Positions 8,789 through 18,005 are shown, numbered from the stretch's first letter. The stretch: DNA of 64,000 nucleotides from Lysinibacillus sp. G4S2 (GCF_030348505.1 NZ_JAUCFJ010000002.1:3786001-3850000); one strand, 5' to 3'. The notes: generated by a model from the letters alone, not told the origin. Translations and numbers: made by a program.

Positions 8789-9869
8789 ATTTCGTAAAAC
8801 CAAATGATGCCCATGGCTGAATATGTGCTAATAAGAATTGTTCTTCTTCTACAACTCTTGCAACAACATTTGTTGATCCGGCATTAGGCATTTCCTTTAA
8901 AACAATTTGCAATTCACCCTTATATCGTACATCTAAATTATTATCGATTGTCACATCCCCCAATGTTAATGGATGGATATCATGTGTAGGAAAGTCACCA
9001 TTTTTATATTTAACACGAGATTGAGTACTACGGATCACATACTCTGAAACATCGCCACGATTAAAATGTGGCTCCTTAAAAAGGATCGCTTCTTCTAAAA
9101 TAGTCGTTTCAACAGACTGTTCAACCTTCAGCTCTAACTTATGGCGATTTAATTGACCTAACGCACGTATTTCTTCCTCAGAAGCATACATATTGCCAAT
9201 AATACAATCATCTATTAAACCAGTTTGCCATAAATCCTTTGCTTGGACAGTAATTGGCAGATGACGATGCTCTTCTAATGTTGGCAAGCCATGCTCGGTT
9301 TCTTCCCAAGGTCCAAACATAGCATGTTGCGATGAAATCATGGCTGCTGTTCGAATATGATTCGCTTTAAATTGCCTAGATGTTTGTAGAAAATGTTGGC
9401 GCGAAAGACCTGTAAAACGTCGCGGATAAAAATTATGGCAGCCAATAATATTATCTTTATTCGGTTGATAGGATAATATAGTTTCTACATATTTTGTACC
9501 GTTACTAATATTTAACTCTATTTTTAAATTACTTGCATCGAGAGACATAAATGCTTCTTCCTGGCCAGAGAAACCCATGTCTACGCGCAATGTAGCTAAA
9601 TGATAGTGCTCCTTAAAGTAACCAATATCTTTATAGGTTAAGCCTAAATTTTCAAAAACGGCCGGTGCAATATCAGCAGAAATTTCAAAACCAAGCTGCT
9701 GCGCAAATTCATTTATTTGCTGTAATTTATGGCGTTCCTGATCAGTATTTAACGACATAAGACATGTGAATATACGATCAAAACCATTGTCATGAGCGAG
9801 CTGAACGTACCGCTTCATATCTTCTAATGTACTATGCTGAGGATATAGTGAAATCCCTAATCTTCTCAA
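8787..9869 (-). CDS. mupG: MupG-like 6-phospho-N-acetylmuramidase (DUF871 family)
   Basis: 360 residues of the DUF871/MupG family: an N-terminal TIM barrel (LGISLYPQHSTLEDMKRYVQ; ISADIAPAVFENLG) followed by a cyclophilin-like C-terminal domain. In Staphylococcus aureus MupG cleaves MurNAc-6-phosphate-GlcNAc, the PTS-imported cell-wall disaccharide. The start is TTG with CGGAGG just upstream. It follows a IIB-IIA-IIC cellobiose-type PTS operon, suggesting hydrolysis of a phosphorylated disaccharide taken up by that PTS. The exact substrate is inferred. Confidence 0.8.
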   Translation of the reverse strand: MRRLGISLYPQHSTLEDMKRYVQLAHDNGFDRIFTCLMSLNTDQERHKLQQINEFAQQLGFEISADIAPAVFENLGLTYKDIGYFKEHYHLATLRVDMGFSGQEEAFMSLDASNLKIELNISNGTKYVETILSYQPNKDNIIGCHNFYPRRFTGLSRQHFLQTSRQFKANHIRTAAMISSQHAMFGPWEETEHGLPTLEEHRHLPITVQAKDLWQTGLIDDCIIGNMYASEEEIRALGQLNRHKLELKVEQSVETTILEEAILFKEPHFNRGDVSEYVIRSTQSRVKYKNGDFPTHDIHPLTLGDVTIDNNLDVRYKGELQIVLKEMPNAGSTNVVARVVEEEQFLLAHIQPWASFGFTK

Positions 9870-9895
9870 TTCAAAAACCTCCGTTTAGTTCGCCA

Positions 9896-11224
9896 TTACA
9901 CCTCTACTTTTTGGCCTTCTGATTGTACAAGGTGCTGTTCATTTTGAGTTTCTGAGGCAGCAGCTAGCTGTTCATTTCGCTTTGCCATGCGGTTTGCCAG
10001 CGAAATGAACGGTAAATAAATACACACAGCGACTATAAGTAAGACAATACTAAGTACAGCTCCTTTCCAAGATTGCGTCGCTAGGAATCCATTAATAATC
10101 GGTGGCGTTGTCCATGGTGGTGAAACTGTAGCTGCTGGCACATAGCCCCACTTTGTTGCAAAGAAAGCAATTGTTACGTTAATCATTGGTGTCAAAATAA
10201 ACGGTACGAATAACACTGGGTTTAACACAATTGGAAGACCGAAAAGTAATGGTTCATTAATATTGAAAAACCCTGGTGCTGCCGACAATTTTCCAACGGT
10301 ATTGTATTGTTTATTCTTTCTAGCGATAATGAAAATAGCAATAATAAGTGCTATTGTCGTACCGGAACCACCCATATTGATGAAAGCATCAAAGAATGGC
10401 TTATTTACGATATATGGCGCTACTTCTCCAGCTGAAATTGCTTTTACATTCTCTTTAATCGCTGGTAAATTTATTGTTTGCATGAACGGTTCGATGATAT
10501 TAGCACCGTGAACACCTAATGTCCATAAAAACGTAGGGATGAATGCTAAAACTAAAGCCGCAACCCATGTATTCGTTAAGCCCATAAATGGCTCTTGAAT
10601 TGCAGAGTAGAAAGAACCGACAATATCAGGAATACCGAAGCCTGCCGAAATAATCGTACGAACTAGAGCAAATAAACCAATTGTAATAATAGCAGGTAGT
10701 AATGCTGCGAATGATTTTGAAACAGCTGGTGGTACACCATTCGGCATTTTAATTAGCAACTTAGGATTGCCAGACAATCTACAAAATACTTCAGTTGAGA
10801 GCAGAGAAATAATAATAGCTATAAATAAACCACCTGTACTTGTTGTTAACCCTGTTAATCCACCGTCACCAAAAGTACCAAACGTCATATAACTTGAAAG
10901 ACTGATGACACCGGCTGAAAGTCCATCCTTGTGATAGCTTTTTGCAAGATTGTAAGCAATTGAAAAGGCTAATAACAAAGAAATGATTCCAAATGTTGCA
11001 CCCCAAATGTTCCCGCCCCATTGAGTCCAAGTTTCATGTTTCCAGATGGCATCGAGTGCATTTTGATAATATTTGATAGGTAAATTATTAACAAGAATCG
11101 CAAGAGATCCAACAATTGTTAATGGCATAATCGTAATAAAACCATCTCGAATGGCAACTAAATGTCGCTGATTCCCTACTCTAGCAGCAACCGGCACAAT
11201 TTTTTCTTCTAAAAAACGGAACAT
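9896..11224 (-). CDS. PTS IIC permease, lactose/cellobiose family
   Basis: A membrane permease of 442 residues with about ten hydrophobic segments. Family signatures are the N-terminal RFLEEKIVPVAARVGNQRHL, MPNGVPPAVSKSFAALLPA (about 170) and NINEPLLFGLPIVLNP (about 318-333), all typical of CelB/LicC-type IIC. The start at 11224 is chosen because GGGAGTG precedes it; an upstream GTG is less likely. It lies 26 bp before mupG and completes a three-protein enzyme II with the IIA and IIB upstream. Import of a GlcNAc-containing disaccharide is inferred from neighbours. Confidence 0.88.
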   Translation of the reverse strand: MFRFLEEKIVPVAARVGNQRHLVAIRDGFITIMPLTIVGSLAILVNNLPIKYYQNALDAIWKHETWTQWGGNIWGATFGIISLLLAFSIAYNLAKSYHKDGLSAGVISLSSYMTFGTFGDGGLTGLTTSTGGLFIAIIISLLSTEVFCRLSGNPKLLIKMPNGVPPAVSKSFAALLPAIITIGLFALVRTIISAGFGIPDIVGSFYSAIQEPFMGLTNTWVAALVLAFIPTFLWTLGVHGANIIEPFMQTINLPAIKENVKAISAGEVAPYIVNKPFFDAFINMGGSGTTIALIIAIFIIARKNKQYNTVGKLSAAPGFFNINEPLLFGLPIVLNPVLFVPFILTPMINVTIAFFATKWGYVPAATVSPPWTTPPIINGFLATQSWKGAVLSIVLLIVAVCIYLPFISLANRMAKRNEQLAAASETQNEQHLVQSEGQKVEV

Positions 11225-11269
11225 TTCACACACTCCCTTTGCTTTTTATCGTGACATCAAGGCTTGATG

Positions 11270-11590
11270 CTACTCCCCTTTGATTCGCTCATATAATTCA
11301 ATCATTTCCGTTGCTAAATCGCGAAACGTAATAGCATTCATTAAATGATCTTGCGCGTGAATTAACAGCATCGACACTTCTACTTTCTCTCCCCTTGCCT
11401 CTTGTGACAGTAAAGCCGTCTGAGAATGATGTGCTTCAATCAATGCATCATTAGCTAATTGTATTTTTTCCTTTGCTTGCTGAATCTGCCCCTTTTTTGC
11501 TAGCTGGATAGCCTCCATACACTCACTTTTCGTATTACCACTATGCACAATCAATCCCATAATGGATTCCATTAAAACTGTTTCCTCCAT
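11270..11590 (-). CDS. PTS IIA, lactose/cellobiose type
   Basis: 106 residues, the usual size of a CelC/LicA-like IIA. It is all-helical, and the phosphoryl-accepting histidine lies in MLLIHAQDHLMNA (H in IHAQDH). It takes phosphate from HPr and passes it to the IIB encoded upstream. The MEETVL start at 11590 is spaced best from AAGGGGG. The end of IIB lies 14 bp away. Confidence 0.87.
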   Translation of the reverse strand: MEETVLMESIMGLIVHSGNTKSECMEAIQLAKKGQIQQAKEKIQLANDALIEAHHSQTALLSQEARGEKVEVSMLLIHAQDHLMNAITFRDLATEMIELYERIKGE

Positions 11591-11603
11591 TGCCATAGCC
11601 CCC

Positions 11604-11915
11604 TTAATCAATCAACTTTAGTGCCTGCTTTAAGACATTTTCGCCATTCATCATGCCGTAATCCACCATATTAATAACATCAATTCGGAAATTCATTTCC
11701 TTGTATTTTGTTTCAAATGTCCCTTTTAAGTAACGGACTTGAGGACCCAATAGAAGCACATCCGCCATTTTAGTAGCTAATACTTTGTCAACTTCACTTT
11801 CAGCAATCGCATAAATATCTGCCGTAATGTTTTGTTCCTGTGCCGCTTTTTGCATTTTAGTCACTAATAAACTAGTACTCATTCCCGCTACACACACTAA
11901 CATAATGTTTTTCAT
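11604..11915 (-). CDS. PTS IIB, lactose/cellobiose type
   Basis: 103 residues starting MKNIMLVCVAGMSTSLLVTK. The phosphorylated cysteine is the C in VCVAGMSTS (residue 8). The start at 11915 has AAAGGAGTG upstream; the longer frame lacks such a site. It is the first gene of the IIB-IIA-IIC-mupG unit, transcribed from the promoter near 12005-12033, which overlaps a NagR-type operator. Confidence 0.87.
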   Translation of the reverse strand: MKNIMLVCVAGMSTSLLVTKMQKAAQEQNITADIYAIAESEVDKVLATKMADVLLLGPQVRYLKGTFETKYKEMNFRIDVINMVDYGMMNGENVLKQALKLID

Positions 11916-12004
11916 CAAAACACTCCTTTTCATGATTAAGTTCATCTTTTCTAGTTAACTTTAATTTTGTAATCCCCCTACTGTGAAACCGCTTTCTTAT
12001 TTTG

Positions 12005-12033
12005 AGAATAGCACCTATTGGTATATACCACAA
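12005..12033 (-). promoter_or_regulatory. Promoter of the PTS-mupG unit with embedded NagR-type operator
   Basis: On the minus strand TTGTGG (12028-12033), a 17-bp spacer and TATTCT (12005-12010) form a sigma-A-type promoter about 90 bp upstream of the IIB start. Its spacer holds the perfect palindrome TGGTATATACCA (12019-12030). This resembles the NagR/DasR response element, consensus near TGGTCTAGACCA. Binding there would block RNA polymerase. Confidence 0.72.
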
Positions 12034-12122
12034 TACGTTTTTCACACCATTTCTCTCCTCAGAAAAGGTCTGCAAAAATTAGGCTATATCTTTATCACAT
12101 ACTATCGAAAGGATTCTCTCAA

Positions 12123-12136
12123 CTGGTATAGTCCAG
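12123..12136. promoter_or_regulatory. Second NagR-type operator upstream of the PTS unit
   Basis: CTGGTATAGTCCAG is an imperfect palindrome with TGG and CCA half-sites spaced as in NagR/DasR sites. It lies about 105 bp upstream of the promoter-embedded site at 12019-12030. Confidence 0.6.
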
Positions 12137-12246
12137 AAAAAAGTTCAAAAAAATTTTAGTTGCTAAACCTATCTATCGACATACAATTATTAACATGCTT
12201 AAAAATATTCATAGAAGGTTGGCTTATTGGAAGGTAATGCCAATTG

Positions 12247-12417
12247 TCATCGATTAATAATCTCTTCAGCCAATTGTTTATTTGCATACAAGACCGCATC
12301 CTCTACTGAAAGGTAGCCAACCATCATCGCTGAAAAAAGATTAATCGGCAATGCTAACAGATGCATTTCCGCGATAGTATTTGTCCCAATTACCGAGACA
12401 TCTTCACTCTTATTTAT
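12247..12417 (-). pseudogene. Unidentified C-terminal remnant
   Basis: One frame reads about 53 coherent residues, including TIAEMHLLALPINLFSAMMV and then GYLSVEDAVLYANKQLAEEI, ending in TGA at 12247. It has no start or ribosome site and directly follows the stop of the Eis-like remnant in the same frame. It looks like the tail of a lost gene; I cannot name the family. Confidence 0.3.
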
Positions 12418-13273
12418 TTAATATAGGCGATCATTCCAACTACAAAGTGCATCTTCAATTCGAATATACAATGGCTCTTGAATATCCCCCCAAGGATAAT
12501 GCTGCATAAACCGTGTAGCATCTACTACTCTGATCATCACATCCTGAACGACTTCCTTTTTAAACTGTGGCTCTTTAAAATAGAAGCCAAATTGATGGTC
12601 GTTAGAAGTAACTCCTTTAATGCTACTGACACTCGCCGCATGTGACGTTATAAAACGCCAAATCGCTTGTTCTGCTAGTAAATCCTCTGTTATAAAATCA
12701 TGAATCTCAAAAGTTCCATCCTGAATAATATAACGAATATAGCCTGCAAAATGAGCGCTTGTGCATTATGAAACCTCTTAATCGCCTGGAAAAGAGCGGA
12801 ATCTGGTCATTCAAAGCTCATTCGTTTGACTACATCCAATTGCTTTCCGAAAGAAGGAAACATCATTTGCGGAATGGTGTAATGTAGCTTCTCAAAGAAC
12901 AATTCCCATCCAAAGTAACGATAGAAGGATACAGAAAATGGTGCTAACACAGAAACGACTTGTCCATTCTCTAACATTTTCTTAAGTGCCTCTATCATAA
13001 GTCTTTTGATAATACCTTGCTGCCGATACTCCGGATAGGATGCAACAAAGCCAATTCCGCCCATATCATATTTTGCACCATGTACGATCATATTAAGTGG
13101 CAATATTAAAAGCTGACCAACTACTTTATGTTCATCGAAAGCACCTAATGTTGTGCTGTTCTCAATCCAATAATGAAAATCATCTCGCCTGGCACTATAC
13201 TTATTAGGAAAACAATAATCTCTTAATTGATGACCTGTATATAATCTTTTGGTGGAATTATCTTAATTTCCAT
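12418..13273 (-). pseudogene. Decayed Eis-like GNAT acetyltransferase
   Basis: An ATG at 13273 opens MEIKIIPPK and then hits a frameshift near 13247. The next frame continues RLYTGHQLRDYCFPNKYSAR through FVASYPEYRQQGIIKRLMIE, the GNAT acetyl-CoA site R-x-x-G-I, up to a stop at 12807. After a missing middle section, a C-terminal fragment (about 12770-12418) carries an SCP2-like end: GDIQEPLYIRIEDALCSWND. Intact Eis-family proteins are about 400 residues, so much of the central domain is gone. It lies between the two nag units. Confidence 0.72.
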
Positions 13274-13312
13274 GTATAGATCCCCTATAACAACACTGAA
13301 TATTCTTAAAAT

Positions 13313-15031
13313 TCAAGATAGACTTAATTGATTTTTTTTGACATACTCCTCAACCTCAGAAGAAGTGGATAGCAATAAAATGCGTTCATTATGTGTCATT
13401 AACTGCTGTTTCGAAAGCTTAGCGATGTGTGCACGAGTCTTTAGAATAGATGAAGCACTCATGGAAAACTCGTTTAATCCAAATCCAAGTAAAATCGGTA
13501 ATGCTATTTCATCTGCGGCCATTTCACCACACATACCTACCCATTTTCCTTGATGATGTGCTGCATCAATGACATTTTTTATAAGTCTTAAGACAGCAGG
13601 ATGGTATGGCTGATATAAATAAGAAACATTTTCGTTCATGCGATCTGCCGCCAACGTGTACTGGATTAAATCATTTGTACCAATTGAGAAAAAATCCACT
13701 TCCTTTGCAAATAAATCTGCAATGATAGCTGCCGACGGAATTTCAATCATCATCCCTACTTCAATCGTTTTAGATACAGTACAACCATTATTTTCTAAAT
13801 TTTGTTTTTCCTCCAACAAAATTGCCTTCGCCATTTTAAATTCATCCACTGTAGCAATCATTGGAAACATAATCTTTAAATTGCCGTAAGCGCTTGCTCT
13901 TAGTAATGCGCGAAGCTGTACACGAAACATTTCTTGTTGCGTTAAACTAATTCGAATCGCTCGATAGCCAAGAAAAGGGTTCATTTCAGCAGCAAGCTTC
14001 ATATATGGAAGGTGCTTATCGCCACCTATATCTAATGTTCGAACAATCGTCGGCTTGTCCTGCATTTTCTCAAGTACACTTTTATATGCTTGAAACTGCT
14101 CCTCTTCTGTAGGTAGCTCCTGACGTTCCATATATAAAAATTCCGTACGAAAAAGGCCGATACCTTCTCCACCAGCATTTATAACAAATTCCACATCTTC
14201 AGGCTTCCCTATATTCCCAGCAATTTCTACAGAGCATCCATCCGCACTCAAACTTGGCAATGTACGATAGTGGAAAAGTTCTTCTTGCTCTTCAATTTGT
14301 AAACGTTGTTGTTGCATATAATAACTAGATACTTCCGATGTAGCGTTGACAATAATCTTGCCATTTGTTCCATCTATAATAATTGGTGCTCCGTGTTGTA
14401 TATTTTGCGTGGCATTTTTTGTCCCTACTACTGCTGGAATCTCTAATGTTCGTGCGAGAATAGAAGAGTGAGATGTTTTGCCGCCAATATCCGTTATAAA
14501 CCCTTTTACATACTTTGTATCTAGCATCGCAGTCATGGACGGTGTTAAATCTTTAGCGACGATAATTACTTCAGAGGCTAAATGATTCATATCCACCATT
14601 TCGACCCCCAACAAGTTGGCTAATATTCGTTTAGACACATCTCGAATATCAGCAACTCGCTCCTGTATATAGACATTGTCTAGCTCCTCAAACATAGCTA
14701 TGAACATATTTGATATTTCATCTAATGCAAATTCTGCATTCACCCCAGCTTGAATTTTAGCTTCAATAGCTGCTAGCATTTCAGGATCCTCTAGTACTAA
14801 TAGATGTGCCGCAAAAATATCCGCCTTCTCTGCACCAAATTTCTCCTGAGCTATTTCATGGATTTCTCGAAGTTCCGTTTTCGTTTTCACAACTGCTGCC
14901 TTGAACCTTACTAGTTCAGCATCTACATCAGCGACCTTTACCTCTTCATAAGATAGATCTGGTTCCTTTAAACAATAAGCATTTGCAAAGGCAATGCCCT
15001 GAGACACAGCAATTCCTTGTATTTCTAGCAT
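13313..15031 (-). CDS. ptsI: PTS enzyme I
   Basis: 572 residues, full length. It autophosphorylates with phosphoenolpyruvate and phosphorylates HPr. The phospho-histidine motif is GGKTSHSSILAR (about 184-195). PEP-binding parts include TEFLYMERQELPTEEEQF, RTLDIGGDKHLPY, IMFPMIATVDEF and GTNDLIQYTLAADR, and the catalytic Cys is in GMCGEMA near residue 500. Its start overlaps the ptsH stop by 7 nt, so the two are translationally coupled. It ends the nag unit instead of standing in a separate ptsHI locus. I recall such an arrangement described for Bacillus (Lysinibacillus) sphaericus. Confidence 0.95.
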   Translation of the reverse strand: MLEIQGIAVSQGIAFANAYCLKEPDLSYEEVKVADVDAELVRFKAAVVKTKTELREIHEIAQEKFGAEKADIFAAHLLVLEDPEMLAAIEAKIQAGVNAEFALDEISNMFIAMFEELDNVYIQERVADIRDVSKRILANLLGVEMVDMNHLASEVIIVAKDLTPSMTAMLDTKYVKGFITDIGGKTSHSSILARTLEIPAVVGTKNATQNIQHGAPIIIDGTNGKIIVNATSEVSSYYMQQQRLQIEEQEELFHYRTLPSLSADGCSVEIAGNIGKPEDVEFVINAGGEGIGLFRTEFLYMERQELPTEEEQFQAYKSVLEKMQDKPTIVRTLDIGGDKHLPYMKLAAEMNPFLGYRAIRISLTQQEMFRVQLRALLRASAYGNLKIMFPMIATVDEFKMAKAILLEEKQNLENNGCTVSKTIEVGMMIEIPSAAIIADLFAKEVDFFSIGTNDLIQYTLAADRMNENVSYLYQPYHPAVLRLIKNVIDAAHHQGKWVGMCGEMAADEIALPILLGFGLNEFSMSASSILKTRAHIAKLSKQQLMTHNERILLLSTSSEVEEYVKKNQLSLS

Positions 15032-15294
15032 TCCTCACCAATCCCTTCAGAAACAATTACTTCTGTTATTGTTTGGAAAAGCTTCTCAGCATCAGGTCCC
15101 TCTGCTGAAATTTCAACAATACTTCCAGGCGCTACTCCTTGTGCCATAACCCCCATTATTGATTTTAAATTGACTGATTTCTCTTTATAGGTTAACTGAA
15201 CGTCACACTCAAATGGCGTTACAGCAGTTACAAGTAACGCTACTGGTCTTGCATGTAGTCCTTCTGGCGTTGTTATTTTAAACATTTTCTTCAT
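15025..15294 (-). CDS. ptsH: Phosphocarrier protein HPr
   Basis: 89 residues. The catalytic His lies in EGLHARPVALLV (about 15) and the regulatory serine in NLKSIMGVMAQG (about 46), so it is a true HPr that HPr kinase could also phosphorylate, not a Crh. The start at 15294 has GGAGGGA upstream; the longer frame is an artefact. It lies between the SIS-domain gene and ptsI within the nag operon. Confidence 0.95.
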   Translation of the reverse strand: MKKMFKITTPEGLHARPVALLVTAVTPFECDVQLTYKEKSVNLKSIMGVMAQGVAPGSIVEISAEGPDAEKLFQTITEVIVSEGIGEEC

Positions 15295-15314
15295 CGCTAT
15301 CCCTCCGCATGTCA

Positions 15315-16031
15315 TTAAAACTTAATACGATGTTGGTAATTGGCAATCATAGCCTCATTATGAGACAAATCCGAGTCAACATTATTACTTTTAAAAACAG
15401 GTAATGCTTCGATAGATATGGCCATGATCTCAATGATTTCACTGAATAATGCATTTAAAATAATTGAACTAATAACTGTAGAGGCAGGTGCATACTGTAT
15501 TTTATTGTGATGTAGCAAACCATCTCCAATTGGTATATGGGTATCGATAACTAAATCCACTATATTCTCTAAGCGTTGTCCACTTCGATGGCGTGACGGC
15601 TGTTCACGATAAGCGAGAGATTGCAAAGACATAACAAATACCCCTGATTCTTTCGCTAAAAATGCTGCATCTATAGGGGCTTGATTTCTACCAGATGTCG
15701 AAATAACAATGCAAACATCATTTTCACGAAAATCAAATTGATCTTTATACTGTTCAATGATTGTCGGGTCCTTCTCGTTTTTAGACGATGTCATTGCTCC
15801 TGCCTGTAATGTCAAAGGTTCAATAATTATAGGACGTACAGGTACAAGCCCTCCAGCTCGATAAAATGCATCCTGTGCTAAAAGTTGAGAATGACCACAA
15901 CCAAATAATTGGACAATCCCTCCTCGTTGAAGCCGTTGTACAATTATTTGAGCGGCTCCTTTTATTTGAGCATTTTCTTGCACCTTCACAACCTGCATTA
16001 ACTTTTGTATTTCTAGAAAATACGCATCCAT
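15315..16031 (-). CDS. SIS-domain sugar-phosphate protein (UPF0309-like)
   Basis: A 238-residue SIS-domain protein. The sugar-phosphate-binding serines are visible in VQLFGCGHSQLLAQDAFYRA and VCIVISTSGRNQAPIDAA. The start at 16031 has AAAAGGTGA upstream, 4 bp after nagR. Related proteins are annotated only as sugar isomerase domain proteins. Its place between nagR and ptsH suggests it acts on an amino-sugar phosphate. It might supply a GlcN6P isomerase/deaminase or MurNAc-6P etherase-like step, since neither nagB nor murQ is present here. Function is inference. Confidence 0.72.
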   Translation of the reverse strand: MDAYFLEIQKLMQVVKVQENAQIKGAAQIIVQRLQRGGIVQLFGCGHSQLLAQDAFYRAGGLVPVRPIIIEPLTLQAGAMTSSKNEKDPTIIEQYKDQFDFRENDVCIVISTSGRNQAPIDAAFLAKESGVFVMSLQSLAYREQPSRHRSGQRLENIVDLVIDTHIPIGDGLLHHNKIQYAPASTVISSIILNALFSEIIEIMAISIEALPVFKSNNVDSDLSHNEAMIANYQHRIKF

Positions 16032-16035
16032 AAGA

Positions 16036-16770
16036 TCACCTTTTAATTTCACTAATGAATTTGTATCGATCAGCTCGATAAGTGCTTCGTACAAGCTCAA
16101 ACGGGACTCCATCTGATAAATAACTAATACGCTTAATAATTAACACCGGTGCAGTATTATTAATTTGCAAAAATTTACTGTCTTCTTTTGAAACAATTGC
16201 TGCCTCCATTTGCTGAATAGCATTTCCAATTTTCCGATGAGATTTTGCTTCGATTAAGGCATATAATGATCCCATTATCTTCTTTTCATCTAATTCAGGA
16301 TATACTTTTACTGGGATATATGTTCTTTCAATTGCCATTGGCTCGGAATCTGCATTACGAATTCGCCCTACAAAGAATACCTCTTCACCCGGCTCTAACA
16401 TTAAATCTCCTGCAACATCGACGGGTGGTATGATTTTCTCAAAGCGTAGAACTTTACTGCTTGGTTCCATCCCTCTAGCCCGCATATCCTCTGTGAAACT
16501 TGTTAACCCTTTTAGTGGTTGCTCTAATTTTGGATTAGCTACATAGGTACCTCTCCCTTTTTCACGATACAGTAAGCCGCTGTTGACTAAATTTGTGATC
16601 GATTGACGAACAGTCATTCTACTAACATCAAATTGCGTAGAAAGCTCTCGCTCAGAAGGTATATTTTCACCGATTTTGTATTCTTCTAAAAAAATACGTT
16701 GTTTTATGATCTCTTCTATTTGTATATAGATTGGTATATGAGAATTTTTATCTAACAAGTCTTGCACCAT
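16036..16770 (-). CDS. nagR: GntR/HutC regulator NagR
   Basis: 244 residues. An N-terminal GntR winged helix covers about 10-78, with PSERELSTQFDVSRMTVRQS as the recognition region. A UTRA effector domain covers about 95-238. Family and operon context match B. subtilis NagR (YvoA), a repressor of GlcNAc genes that is released by glucosamine-6-phosphate or GlcNAc-6-phosphate. Candidate operators lie upstream of nagA (18006-18027) and of the PTS unit (12019-12030, 12123-12136). It starts 18 bp after nagA ends. Confidence 0.88.
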   Translation of the reverse strand: MVQDLLDKNSHIPIYIQIEEIIKQRIFLEEYKIGENIPSERELSTQFDVSRMTVRQSITNLVNSGLLYREKGRGTYVANPKLEQPLKGLTSFTEDMRARGMEPSSKVLRFEKIIPPVDVAGDLMLEPGEEVFFVGRIRNADSEPMAIERTYIPVKVYPELDEKKIMGSLYALIEAKSHRKIGNAIQQMEAAIVSKEDSKFLQINNTAPVLIIKRISYLSDGVPFELVRSTYRADRYKFISEIKR

Positions 16771-16788
16771 CCTTATCCAACTTTACTT

Positions 16789-17946
16789 TCATTTCTCAAA
16801 TACAACTTTACCTCGACAAATAGTTTTTTGCACATTCAATTTTTCATCTAGTAATACAAAATCTGCATCGTAGCCTTCTGCAATACGACCTTTAGTTGTA
16901 AGCTGTAATTGTTCAGCAGCATTCATAGAGGACATTGCGACAATTTCCTGCAATGAGCAATTAGTGATTGCTTTTATATTTTTTACTGCTTGTTCCATCG
17001 TTAACACACTACCAGCTAAAGCCCCATTAGATAAATGAGCTCCATCCTTAGAAACATGAACGGTTTGCCCACCTAAATCATAATCACCGTAATGTAAGCC
17101 TTTTGCCCGCATCGCATCGGTAATTAAAACAATGCCCTTTGCGCCTTTAATCCGATACGCCAGATTTACGGCTTGAGGATGGCTATGCACGAAATCTGCG
17201 ATAATTTCAACCTTCACCTTATCCTCTAAAAACACTGCACCGACGACACCTGGATTTCGATGATGGAAAGGGCTCATTTGGTTATATAAATGTGTAGCTT
17301 GTCTTACTCCCAATGCTACTGATCTATCTACCTCCTCAATTGTTGCGTCAGAATGGCCAATGGAAGCAATAACATTTAAATCCTTTAACGTTTCAATAAA
17401 CGAAAATCCTCCCTCTACCTCAGGTGCAATTGTTACTTGTTTAATGCGATATTTACTTTTTTTCTGCCATGATGCAAATTGCTCAATAGATGGTAAAATA
17501 ATGTATTCTAAAGGCTGAGCACCTGCCCGTTTTTTCGATACGTATGGCCCCTCTACATGTATACCTAATAAACTTGCCTCATCATCACTATTTTCAAATT
17601 GCGCAACATTAGTTAGAGCACTTTCAATTGCTTCTATAGATTGCGTCATGGTAGTAGCGAGGAAGCCTGTGACGCCTTCTTGTACTAAAGAGCGTGCCAT
17701 TTGATGTAAAGCTAATTGCGTAGCATCCATCACATCATGCCCAGCAGAGCCATGTATGTGCATATCAATATAGCCAGGTAGCAGTAACCAATTTTTATCT
17801 TTGCCATCTATATAATGCTCAGCCTTATCAGATAAATCATGACTTATTTTAATAATCCTACCATTGTCAATGAATAAGTCACCCTTAAACGGCTTTTCTC
17901 CATGATTGACGATCGTAACATTGGAAATTAAAAGCGTTTTCTTCAA
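16789..17946 (-). CDS. nagA: N-acetylglucosamine-6-phosphate deacetylase
   Basis: 385 residues of the amidohydrolase superfamily. It deacetylates GlcNAc-6-phosphate to GlcN-6-phosphate. Metal-binding and catalytic motifs are IDMHIHGSAGHD (about 57-68), ASIGHSDAT (about 190), THLYNQMSPFHHRNPG and VLITDAMRAKG (catalytic Asp, about 275). The TTG at 17946 is preferred because AGGGGTGA lies just upstream; an ATG six codons earlier has no ribosome site. It is the first gene of nagA-nagR-SIS-ptsH-ptsI. No nagB follows, unlike most nag operons. Confidence 0.93.
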   Translation of the reverse strand: MKKTLLISNVTIVNHGEKPFKGDLFIDNGRIIKISHDLSDKAEHYIDGKDKNWLLLPGYIDMHIHGSAGHDVMDATQLALHQMARSLVQEGVTGFLATTMTQSIEAIESALTNVAQFENSDDEASLLGIHVEGPYVSKKRAGAQPLEYIILPSIEQFASWQKKSKYRIKQVTIAPEVEGGFSFIETLKDLNVIASIGHSDATIEEVDRSVALGVRQATHLYNQMSPFHHRNPGVVGAVFLEDKVKVEIIADFVHSHPQAVNLAYRIKGAKGIVLITDAMRAKGLHYGDYDLGGQTVHVSKDGAHLSNGALAGSVLTMEQAVKNIKAITNCSLQEIVAMSSMNAAEQLQLTTKGRIAEGYDADFVLLDEKLNVQKTICRGKVVFEK

Positions 17947-18005
17947 TAGATCACCCCTATTCATTTTTGAGGAGCTTTGCTGAAGTTAACAAACTATTAA
18001 TCAAC

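Noticed and set aside
16726..16742. Another TTGGTATAT motif near the start of nagR as an operator
   Set aside because: It lies in coding sequence (IPIYIQIEEI region) and lacks the matching CCA half-site, so it is probably chance.
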